Assembly (NCBI GenBank): GCA_009929615.1
Contig: SAAB01000019.1
Coordinates: 1-49,502, forward strand
Length of the DNA: 49,502 bases
Direction: 5' to 3'
Origin: Clostridia bacterium
GTDB taxonomy: Bacteria > Bacillota > Clostridia > Lachnospirales > Lachnospiraceae
The notes under the pieces were generated by a model, which did no database searches, was not told the origin of the DNA, and was given only the letters and a program-made list of their open reading frames with translations. Position numbers and translations under genes: made by a program. How positions within the stretch are numbered: position 1 is the first letter of the stretch; every line of letters begins with the position of its first letter. Below, piece by piece: positions 42,449-49,502 of the stretch.

Positions 42449-43655
42449 GACATTCCTTTCCGGCACTGGTTCCTGCAAGACAACCCGTAGCCCATGCCCA
42501 TTGAAGATTATAGCCGCCACATATTCCATCGGCATCTAATAGTTCTCCAACAATATATACTCCCGGCTGATGCTTTGATTCGCAATTCTTTGAAGATACT
42601 TCCTTTAAATCAACACCGCCGGCACAAACCTGTGCAAAATCGAAACCTCTGCTTCCAACAATGGAAGCCGGAAACTTTTTCATAACAGAAGCCAGTTTTT
42701 TTATATTCGGTAATCTTCCTTTTTCACTGCCAGCCAGTTTCATACATACCTGGATAAGTTTACGATTTAAAAGGCCTGTTTCAAACACTTCCAAAGAACT
42801 GCTTTTAAAATGTTCTTTACGTTTTTCCAAAAAGCGGACCAGAGCATCATAGGTTGTGTCTGGAAAGAAATCCAAAAAACATTCAACCCTCTGTCTGTTA
42901 TTCAAACCATAGGCTGCCCGGCCACTGACCTGAAAAACAGGGATTCCTGAAATTCCGTAATCAGCAAGTTGGACTTCTCCTCTATGTCTGTCTCGTTCTT
43001 CGCCATCAATATGTAAAACAATCTCTGCTTCAACCCGGACCCCTGCAAGGCTTTTGTAAACAGCTTCCTTTGCCTTAAGACCTGTTAAAGCAGGTACCAC
43101 AGGCACAATGCGATGTCCCAGCCCCTTCGCCAATTGATAGCCGCTGCCGTTGGAACCCAGTTTTTCAGATGCCCGGCCACCACAGGCCAGGATAACCCGC
43201 CTGCATGAAAAAGTTTCTGATTTACTCTCCAGCTGAAAGCCTTTGCCCTTTGGATGAATTCTGGAAACATCTATATCCACCATGACTTTGACACCCAGCC
43301 GCTCCAATTCAAAGCGAAGGCTGTCGACAACGGACGCTGCCTGCATGGAATTAGGATAGACATAACCCTGATTGGATTTTGGAAGGATTCCAAGGTCTGC
43401 AAAAAAAGCCAATGTATCCTCTGCATTAAATTCTTCAAGAACTTCAGCAACAAACTGCCGAGTCTCGCTATGATAATACTGGACGCCCATGGCTTCATTC
43501 GTATAATTACATCGGCCATTACCTGTGGCCAGCAATTTTTTTCCTATGCGTGGCATGCGCTCCAAAATGAGAACATCCGCTCCCTGACGTGCTGCACAAA
43601 TCGCCGCAGCCATTCCTGATGCACCACCGCCAATGACAATAATATCCGCTTTCAT
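42426..43655 (-). CDS. BaiN/HI0933-family flavoprotein
   Basis: A 409-residue FAD protein of the HI0933/YhiN/BaiN group: GGGASG at 9-14, RIGKKLLATGNGRCNYTN (about 36-53), and a C-terminal GGVDLKEV and WAWATGCLAGT. BaiN itself acts on bile-acid intermediates in some gut Clostridia, but most members have no known substrate, and no bai operon genes are near. An extended -10 TGCTATAAT lies upstream. The gene overlaps the next flavoprotein gene by 23 bases. Confidence 0.92.
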   Translation of the reverse strand: MKADIIVIGGGASGMAAAICAARQGADVLILERMPRIGKKLLATGNGRCNYTNEAMGVQYYHSETRQFVAEVLEEFNAEDTLAFFADLGILPKSNQGYVYPNSMQAASVVDSLRFELERLGVKVMVDIDVSRIHPKGKGFQLESKSETFSCRRVILACGGRASEKLGSNGSGYQLAKGLGHRIVPVVPALTGLKAKEAVYKSLAGVRVEAEIVLHIDGEERDRHRGEVQLADYGISGIPVFQVSGRAAYGLNNRQRVECFLDFFPDTTYDALVRFLEKRKEHFKSSSLEVFETGLLNRKLIQVCMKLAGSEKGRLPNIKKLASVMKKFPASIVGSRGFDFAQVCAGGVDLKEVSSKNCESKHQPGVYIVGELLDADGICGGYNLQWAWATGCLAGTSAGKECHDSHRTN

Positions 43656-43689
43656 CCTTCATCCCTCTCAACCGATAATCTAATTTATA

Positions 43690-43698
43690 ATTATAGCA
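43690..43698 (-). promoter_or_regulatory. Extended -10 of the BaiN-like gene's promoter
   Basis: Leftward TGC TATAAT (43698-43690) is a perfect extended -10. No good -35 is at the usual distance. It lies 35 bases before the BaiN-like start. Confidence 0.5.
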
Positions 43699-43729
43699 TG
43701 GTTTCCATCTTCATAAAAGCCTTCAATTT

Positions 43730-44320
43730 CTAACTGGAATAATTTTGTAAAAAAGCGTAAAGTTCTTCATCGTCTTTTATCTCCTTCCCTGATAACAATT
43801 CACACTGAAGATTCAAAGGAAGTTCCCTAAAATGAATATCCGGGTATTCCAACACTGTTTTCCGGTCGCTGTAATAAACAACAATTCTCCCCTGCCGGTA
43901 AAGGATGTAATATTTCTTATAATTTTCATCCGGATAATAGATTTTCTTTAATACGACTTTTTTTGTGGAATAGGATTCAACACCATAACTGACCAGACCC
44001 TGTTCCATTTCTTTAACTGGCATTTCATCCATATATTTATTTAATTTATCCGACAATTCTTCCCGTTCCAGGCCAAGGTACACAGAAGGCATGGATTTTT
44101 CTTCTGTCACCTTTTCTCCTGTTTTTAGATTTATCGTTTCAACCACCAGTCGTGTTTCAGGAAGTATGAAATTTTCTTTTCCCGCAGTAACCGGAATGAT
44201 TTCCGGCATTTTTTCTACAGAAGCCCCGGAAATCGGCCAGGCAAAACACAAATAGCCACCGCCATAGGATAAGGCTATTACCAAAATCCATAGCAAAAAG
44301 CAGATACATCTCCTCTTCAT
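43730..44320 (-). CDS. BofC-like membrane-anchored protein
   Basis: The 196-residue protein has one N-terminal membrane segment (about 6-28) and an outside domain. The C-terminal 60 residues (GRIVVYYSDRKTVLEY, then FRELPLNLQCELLSGKEI) resemble the BofC C-terminal domain. BofC modulates the SpoIVB-dependent activation of sigma-K in Bacillus spores. The similarity is short and from memory, so the function is tentative. The start codon and ribosome binding site lie in the loop of a 13-bp inverted repeat. Confidence 0.55.
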   Translation of the reverse strand: MKRRCICFLLWILVIALSYGGGYLCFAWPISGASVEKMPEIIPVTAGKENFILPETRLVVETINLKTGEKVTEEKSMPSVYLGLEREELSDKLNKYMDEMPVKEMEQGLVSYGVESYSTKKVVLKKIYYPDENYKKYYILYRQGRIVVYYSDRKTVLEYPDIHFRELPLNLQCELLSGKEIKDDEELYAFLQNYSS

Positions 44321-44354
44321 GATTTCACTCCTTTGAGGAAAGTATCTGCTTTTT
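44295..44354 (-). repeat. 13-bp inverted repeat enclosing the BofC-like gene's start
   Basis: AAAAAGCAGATAC (44295-44307) and GTATCTGCTTTTT (44342-44354) are perfect inverted arms with a 34-base loop containing AAAGGAG and the ATG (44318-44320). In minus-strand RNA the structure ends in five U residues, like a terminator. It could end the flippase transcript or limit translation of the BofC-like gene. Confidence 0.75.
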
Positions 44355-44376
44355 ATTATTTTTTATTCATATCTGT

Positions 44377-45996
44377 CTACAGAAGATGCATCCGATATAA
44401 CAACCGGACAATCATATCCCCTTTAGGGAACAAATACAATTCTTCTTCCGTCACACCATGAGTCATAATCATAACCACCGCATACACGATAACTGCAACA
44501 AGAATGGCAATTAAAGTGGATATCACATTGGAATGAATCAGGAATACGCAGCCTTTGTAAATGAAAAAGGCAAGGGCACCCATTATTGCTGAAGCTATAA
44601 TTGAAGAACCGCACATCTTTGCAATATCTAATCGATAATCAATAAGTTTTGCCAGCGAACGCAAATTCAAAACGCACATGAAAAAAGAGAAAATAATATT
44701 TCCGTAAATCAATGCAAATATATGTAAATCCGCAAAAGCCAGTAGAATAACTGTAAATACGATATGAACTCCCAGCGAAATTCCTGCATTAATCACTGGA
44801 ATCTTCATATGATTGCTGGCCTGCAAAATAGTTGATGTCAACGTTGACAAAGCATAGAAAATAATAGTTACTGCTCCAACAATAAGCATTCTTCCCGGAA
44901 GGGTTGTTGTATCATGGAACAGCATCTGCATAATCGGTCCGCCCATAACTGCTACACCAACGGCACATGGAATAGCAATCATCATCGTTACCCGAATAAC
45001 AATATCCATCTGTTCACGCACCTGTTCATGCCGTTTTAAGGCAATAGCTCCGGCAATTCCCGGCATCATCGCAATGGATAAAGCCGCTGTAATTCCAAGG
45101 GGCAGGTTAATGAGCAGCTGATACTTGGAACTATATATTCCGTAAAGTGAACTTATAAATGACGTTTGATAGCCTATGGCTTTTAATATATTACTGAAAA
45201 GTGCTGAATCCAAAAGACTGCTAATCTGATAAATCGTAGATGTGAGAACCAGCGGAACAACCGTGATTCCAATCAATTGATAAATCCGTTTGTTTTCCAA
45301 CACTTTCTGTGTCGGGTCCTTCTTCATACGACGCAGAAGCTGCGGTCGATAGGATGTATAAACAAAATAAAGAAATACCAGACTGGATACTGCTCCGAGC
45401 AGTGTACCCATTGTTCCACCGGCTGCACCATAAGCTGCACCTCTGGAAATCAATAAAGCTGCCGCTGCTACAGATACAACCGCATTAAACAACTGTTCAA
45501 CAACCTGTGAAAAAGCTGTCGGGGCCATATTACCAAGGCCCTGTGTATATCCTCTGAAAACACCCATAACTGCACAGACCAGAACCGTTGGTGCCAATAC
45601 CCGAAGTGCCGGTGCAACTTCGGTAATTCCACCGAACATAACAATGGAAATCCATCGAGCTCCCACAAATGTAAACAGAGCCAGCGTACCGCTTAATACA
45701 GCCGCAAAAATAACCGCACACTTAAATATAGCCTGTGCATTTTTATATTCATGTCTGGCCACCCTGGCTGCTGTCAATTTAGAAACAGCAACCGGAATAG
45801 CGCTGGTTGACAAAATAACAAGGATTTGATAGACCTCAAAGGCAAAGCCATAATAACCCATACCTTCGTTGCCTACAATATTCGTCAATGGTATTCGGTA
45901 CACAATACCGATAAGCCGCACGACAATAGATGCTATTGCCAGGATACTTCCCTGGACAATAATATGCTTTCCCGTGCCCTTTTTACTGTTGCCCAT
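44377..45996 (-). CDS. Lipid II/polysaccharide flippase-like protein (SpoVB/MurJ, MOP superfamily)
   Basis: The 539-residue protein has about 14 membrane helices and a MATE/MOP fold. The N-terminus VQGSILAIASIVVRLIGIVY and NEGMGYYGFAFEVYQI resemble SpoVB-like proteins. Such proteins flip lipid-linked wall precursors in sporulation or growth. It lies in an operon with sporulation-linked genes (yqfD, BofC-like), favouring SpoVB. MurJ-type use in growth remains possible. Confidence 0.85.
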   Translation of the reverse strand: MGNSKKGTGKHIIVQGSILAIASIVVRLIGIVYRIPLTNIVGNEGMGYYGFAFEVYQILVILSTSAIPVAVSKLTAARVARHEYKNAQAIFKCAVIFAAVLSGTLALFTFVGARWISIVMFGGITEVAPALRVLAPTVLVCAVMGVFRGYTQGLGNMAPTAFSQVVEQLFNAVVSVAAAALLISRGAAYGAAGGTMGTLLGAVSSLVFLYFVYTSYRPQLLRRMKKDPTQKVLENKRIYQLIGITVVPLVLTSTIYQISSLLDSALFSNILKAIGYQTSFISSLYGIYSSKYQLLINLPLGITAALSIAMMPGIAGAIALKRHEQVREQMDIVIRVTMMIAIPCAVGVAVMGGPIMQMLFHDTTTLPGRMLIVGAVTIIFYALSTLTSTILQASNHMKIPVINAGISLGVHIVFTVILLAFADLHIFALIYGNIIFSFFMCVLNLRSLAKLIDYRLDIAKMCGSSIIASAIMGALAFFIYKGCVFLIHSNVISTLIAILVAVIVYAVVMIMTHGVTEEELYLFPKGDMIVRLLYRMHLL

Positions 45997-46010
45997 AGCA
46001 CACCTCTCTC

Positions 46011-47072
46011 TTATTTTGCCTCACAGGTAGCCGACAACTCGGAAGGCACAACGGCGATAAAGGACTTTCCGGCATTCAGTGAAACCGGAGTACCATCCTC
46101 ATAATAATAAGTTGTTCTATCTGCCGCGGTGGCACGTTCCCACTTAATCGTGTTTACTTTGCCATCTGTAATATATAATCCTGTACCGCTTCCAATCAGT
46201 GTATAATCCTGATGATCCTGCTCACTGATAACAAAACGCTCTGCATACTGAATAATCAGATTCTTGAATTTAAGCTGTTCATTATTCTCTACATCAATAT
46301 GTGGTCCGCCGTACTGAAAACGGTAGTAAAGCTTATCTTCTGCATGATACTCAAACCATGGGCTGTTGTAATCAAAAGGAAGTCTGACAATATCCGCCGT
46401 GTCACCGGTTTCCGGCACAATATCCTCATGATTGAATTTTAAACTGCCTGTATATCCGGCCGGATAATCTCTTGTCATGCCTGTTGCTGCAACCCCGGCT
46501 AAAAGTCCATCTTTCGAAGTATAAACATTATGTGGAGATTCTCTGTCATCACTGCGGTAGAAAACATCTCCGCTATAGCCGGACAAACCACTGATTGTCT
46601 GATAACCATCATCAATCCGGGCTTCTGCAAATATTGACTGTCCAAAATGAGTGAAAATAGCTTCCTGATCCTGTGCCAAATCCATATAATAATGTCTTGC
46701 ACTTCGGATAGAGCCAACCTTATTCAGGTTGTCAATATTCTGAAATTCACACATCATACGGGTGATGCCATATTCAGCAAGACATTCATAAACAATATCT
46801 GCCTGGCTGATACCACTCTGAGGAATAGCATCTTCAATATTATTAATCATAATCGCAAAAGGGCGCTGTGTTCCAATTGCTGTATCTATTACTTCACCTG
46901 TCAGATAGCTGTACATCTTGCCTTCTTCCAAAGCTGCTTCTGTCTCAGTTTCTGTTTCGGTCTCTGCAGCTGTTGTCTGAGTTTCAGCAACTGTCTCTTC
47001 TTTTTTCCCACATGCTGCCAGCCCAAGGAGCATACATACGCTCAACAGACCTGCTATCCATCTTTTTTTCAT
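46011..47072 (-). CDS. DUF3048 (YerB-like) lipoprotein
   Basis: The 353-residue protein has a lipoprotein signal (LLGLAAC, lipid cysteine at 21), a Glu/Thr-rich linker (about 25-50) and a DUF3048 domain with IGTQRPFAIMINNIEDA, YECLAEYGITRMM and SIRSARHYY. YerB proteins are surface lipoproteins of unknown function. The ATG at 47070-47072 has GGAGAGG upstream and is preferred over a start six codons earlier. Substrate for the LspA in this window. Confidence 0.9.
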   Translation of the reverse strand: MKKRWIAGLLSVCMLLGLAACGKKEETVAETQTTAAETETETETEAALEEGKMYSYLTGEVIDTAIGTQRPFAIMINNIEDAIPQSGISQADIVYECLAEYGITRMMCEFQNIDNLNKVGSIRSARHYYMDLAQDQEAIFTHFGQSIFAEARIDDGYQTISGLSGYSGDVFYRSDDRESPHNVYTSKDGLLAGVAATGMTRDYPAGYTGSLKFNHEDIVPETGDTADIVRLPFDYNSPWFEYHAEDKLYYRFQYGGPHIDVENNEQLKFKNLIIQYAERFVISEQDHQDYTLIGSGTGLYITDGKVNTIKWERATAADRTTYYYEDGTPVSLNAGKSFIAVVPSELSATCEAK

Positions 47073-47099
47073 GTTAATCCTCTCCTTCATCCCTTGTAT

Positions 47100-47600
47100 T
47101 TAACGATATAACCCCAGTTCTGCAAGGATAGCCTCCTGCCGTCCTTCCATGTCCTTTCGTTCTGCTTCTTCCATATGGTCATAACCAAAAAGATGAAGCA
47201 TACTATGGGCCGTTAAAAAGCCAAGCTCTCTTTCTATAGAGTGTCCATAGGCTTCTGCCTGTTCAATAACTTTTTCCACTGAAATAATAATATCCCCCAA
47301 CAGAAGTTCCCCGGAATCCGGGTCAAAGCAGTCCTCCGCCGCCATCGATTCTACGATAGAAAAGTCTCCCGGCTTTTCGTAATCCAGCATAGGAAAAGAT
47401 AGTACATCCGTTGGTTTTGCAAGATTCCTATAAGACTCATTAATCATTGCAATCTGCTCATTATCTGTCAAGATGACATTTACTTCAGCTTCATAGGGAC
47501 ACTGATAAATATCCAAAGCCTTATCAATAACCTCCTGAATAATCTTTTTATCATTAATTCCCAGAGAAAGCTCTGTTTCATATTCTATATGAATTGCCAT
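47100..47600 (-). CDS. ybeY: rRNA maturation endoribonuclease YbeY
   Basis: The 166-residue zinc metalloprotein has ligands His132, His136 and His142 in HSMLHLFGYDH, the family's H-x3-H-x5-H signature (the usual glycine after the first His is Ser here). TDVLSFP and LGDIIIS are also conserved. YbeY processes 16S rRNA 3' ends and takes part in ribosome quality control. Adjacent to phoH, as in most bacteria. Confidence 0.96.
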   Translation of the reverse strand: MAIHIEYETELSLGINDKKIIQEVIDKALDIYQCPYEAEVNVILTDNEQIAMINESYRNLAKPTDVLSFPMLDYEKPGDFSIVESMAAEDCFDPDSGELLLGDIIISVEKVIEQAEAYGHSIERELGFLTAHSMLHLFGYDHMEEAERKDMEGRQEAILAELGLYR

Positions 47601-47606
47601 AATTTA

Positions 47607-48602
47607 TCAACTCCTTTTCGACTTTTTCAGACGCGATGCACGTTGTGCCCGCTGTTCATAATCATCATAAGCTTTTACAATCTTCTGAACCAAAGGATGG
47701 CGTACAACGTCCTTACTCGAAAGCATGCTTATGCCAATATCATCAATATTCTTTAAAACCCGCAGAGCTACATCCAGTCCTGAACTCTGTCCCGATGGTA
47801 AATCCTTCTGGGTTAAATCGCCGGTAATAATGACCTTTGAGCCAAATCCTACACGGGTCAAAAACATCTTCATCTGGGCAGGTGTTGTATTCTGGGCTTC
47901 ATCCAGAACAATAAAGGAATTATCCAGTGTCCGGCCACGCATATACGCCAGAGGTGCAACTTCAATCAGGCCTTTTTCCATATTCCGAAGGTAGGAATCC
48001 GCTCCCATTATCTCATACAGAGCATCATACAACGGTCTCAGATAAGGGTCGATTTTGCTTTGAAGATCTCCCGGAAGGAAGCCAAGCTTTTCTCCGGCTT
48101 CAATCGCCGGACGGGTAAGAATAATCCGGTTCACTTCGTTATTTTTAAAAGCAGTAATGGCCATAGCCATGGCAAGATAGGTCTTGCCAGTTCCCGCTGG
48201 TCCAATACCAAAGACAATCATATTCTTGCGAATCATCTCGACATAAGCCTTCTGACCCAAAGTCTTAGGTTTGATAGGTTTGCCATTAATCGTATGGCAT
48301 ATCATATCCTGACTCAAGGTTACTATCGACGATTCCTTATCATCAAAGGACAGGGCAAGCGCATAATCCACATTCTGTTCACTGATTACTTCACCTTTTT
48401 TAGAAAGTTCCAGTAAATTTAAAAAGACGCTCTTCGCCTTCTCTGTGTGTGATGCCTCACCGATAACCTTCATCGTATTGTCTCTGACGATTACTGTGAC
48501 ATTTAATGTCCTTTCAATCTTTTTTATATAAATATCGTATTGTCCAAAAACATTCCTTGCATGTTCAGCAGGAATATCAATCATTATCTCTGTTATACTC
48601 AT
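47607..48602 (-). CDS. phoH: PhoH-like ATPase
   Basis: The 331-residue PhoH-family protein has a Walker A GPAGTGKT at 134-141, PAIEAGEKLGFLPGD, Walker B VLDEAQNTTPAQMKMFLTR and IITGDLTQ. Roles in RNA metabolism together with YbeY have been proposed. The ATG at 48600-48602 has AGGAG at 6 bases and overlaps the yqfD end by 26 bases. Confidence 0.95.
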   Translation of the reverse strand: MSITEIMIDIPAEHARNVFGQYDIYIKKIERTLNVTVIVRDNTMKVIGEASHTEKAKSVFLNLLELSKKGEVISEQNVDYALALSFDDKESSIVTLSQDMICHTINGKPIKPKTLGQKAYVEMIRKNMIVFGIGPAGTGKTYLAMAMAITAFKNNEVNRIILTRPAIEAGEKLGFLPGDLQSKIDPYLRPLYDALYEIMGADSYLRNMEKGLIEVAPLAYMRGRTLDNSFIVLDEAQNTTPAQMKMFLTRVGFGSKVIITGDLTQKDLPSGQSSGLDVALRVLKNIDDIGISMLSSKDVVRHPLVQKIVKAYDDYEQRAQRASRLKKSKRS

Positions 48603-49383
48603 CTGCTTCTCCTATCTCGTCATTTTGAATGTCTTCCGGAAGGGTTTCACAACCTTCGCCCACTGGTTCAATCAGAACAAAATTTCCAATGGCCTCCACC
48701 CGGTCTTCATACATTAATATTTTAACATTATTTTCTAGAATTTGTACCCCTTTTTCTTCGAATTCACGAATTATATCTGACAGTTCCTCCTCCGCTCTCA
48801 TCTTTACATCAGAAACAGTTCGAAATGAAGGTACAATAACATAGGGGCGGAATGCTTCTGTCTGAATTTGAATACCCGGCCAAAAAGCGGTAATCTCCGA
48901 CAGACAGTCATACTTTTCTTCCTCTGAATCCTTATATGGATTTTTCCCAAGAATCATAGAAAAATTTCCTGCAGATAAATGGATTTTCCAGGATGCACGT
49001 CCGTAGTTTCTGCTTTCTTCTTTCAATGGATATATTTTCTGATAAACTTCTGTAACTTTTGCCCATATATCACCATCTGCTCCTACCGGCAGAGACTCAG
49101 AAATCATCATAGAATCATCTAGAATTTCCATAACACCGTCTATAAGTATATCACCTTTTTCTACCGCCATTCCGACCCTCATCCTTGGAACCCCACTACG
49201 GGTAACCATGGAAACAATCTCCCCGTCCTTTGACGAACATATATATCTGGGTTTTACCGCCTCTTTATCACCGGCATTATATTTCACCATTTCTTCCAGA
49301 TTTACAATCAGTGAAATGCCCTCTTTCCGAACAGAAACCCATGAAATATCAGGAAATGTCAGTCGAAGATTTTCCTCCAGCAT
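48577..49383 (-). pseudogene. yqfD: Sporulation protein YqfD, 5'-truncated
   Basis: The 268-residue open part matches the C-terminal two thirds of YqfD (normally about 400 residues): LRLTFPDISWVSVRKEG, RSGVPRMRVGMAVEKGDILIDG and the C-terminal FVLIEPVGE. In front of MLEENLRL the frame gives a few more residues and then a TGA at 49414-49416. The N-terminal region with the membrane helix is missing. The next sequence is unrelated and carries other short open frames. The stop-free portion lacks a ribosome binding site. I read this as a gene broken at its 5' end near 49409, though a misassembly is possible. Confidence 0.75.
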
Positions 49384-49394
49384 CGAATTGGATA

Positions 49395-49502
49395 TTTGAT
49401 GTTTGGTCCTATGTCAAGAAAAAGTACAAATTAAAAGTAACCAAATTTTCCATTATGTAATTGTGTATCAGCTTGCCAGTCCGGCATTCTTTTCTTCCAA
49501 TG
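49395..49502 (-). mobile_element. Possible end of an inserted element upstream of yqfD
   Basis: Two minus-strand frames run in from the window edge: one ends LEEKNAGLAS with TGA at 49468-49470, the other continues to a TAG at 49409-49411. The junction with yqfD-like coding sequence is near 49409. A TTGACA at 49412-49417 points into the remnant. This is inferred from the truncation. The element family cannot be named from about 100 bases. Confidence 0.35.

Noticed and set aside
42449-42535. Upstream extension of the FAD oxidoreductase
   Set aside because: It overlaps the BaiN-like coding end, has no ribosome binding site, and the family's N-terminus begins at MIHIGQIKV.

Overview
The window reads as chromosomal core-genome DNA from a low-to-moderate-GC, spore-forming member of the Clostridia, most likely family Lachnospiraceae. 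This rests on the L27 precursor with its cleavable N-terminal extension next to the Prp protease, the order mreB-mreC-mreD-PBP2-minD-minE-rodA-mgsA, a type III glutamine synthetase, and sporulation-type genes (SpoVB-like flippase, BofC-like protein, YqfD). About 53 genes are recognisable. They are packed tightly, often with ATGA or TAATG overlaps. No gene-free gap exceeds 300 bases. I saw no rRNA, tRNA, CRISPR array or prophage.

Layout, left to right. (1) Positions 1-4445, + strand: ribosomal operon rplU-prp-rpmA, a terminator, then obg-yhbY-nadD-yqeK-rsfS. (2) 4446-5738: a convergent terminator, then lexA and a divergent LysM gene of YneA type sharing an intergenic region with three LexA-box-like palindromes (SOS module). 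(3) 5806-7636, - strand: tyrosine recombinase and a TtcA-like tRNA thiolation enzyme. (4) 7818-15689, - strand: rluD, lspA and aroB, preceded in transcription by a division cluster (divIVA, ylmH, yggT, sepF, yggS), an orphan HlyD-like membrane protein and a radical SAM enzyme. (5) 15803-16006, + strand: a DUF378 membrane protein. (6) 16080-26414, - strand: the elongasome/Min cluster radC-mreB-mreC-mreD-PBP2-minD-minE-rodA-mgsA-DD-carboxypeptidase-small P-loop protein. minC is absent from the place where I would expect it. (7) 26562-33309, - strand: mutS-mutL-miaA-aluminium-resistance/methionine-gamma-lyase-like gene. (8) 33535-34113, + strand: a GNAT acetyltransferase. (9) 34177-42448, - strand: glnN (behind a leader hairpin), miaB, proA, 5-formyl-THF cycloligase, a DUF896 protein, proB and an FAD oxidoreductase. 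(10) 42426-49383, - strand: BaiN-type flavoprotein, BofC-like protein, SpoVB/MurJ-type flippase, DUF3048 lipoprotein, ybeY, phoH and a 5'-truncated yqfD joined to unrelated sequence at the window edge.

Functionally, most of the window serves ribosome and tRNA maturation, cell-shape and septum control, DNA repair, and proline/glutamine metabolism. I did not find an obviously new multi-gene system. The best leads are local anomalies: the broken yqfD junction, active-site substitutions in the methylglyoxal synthase, the missing minC beside a strong minD promoter, a 13-bp inverted repeat enclosing the start of the BofC-like gene, a possible attenuator ahead of glnN, and two conserved-looking but functionally unassigned proteins in the division and elongation operons. 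Motif positions were counted by hand from the translations, and family comparisons are from memory.
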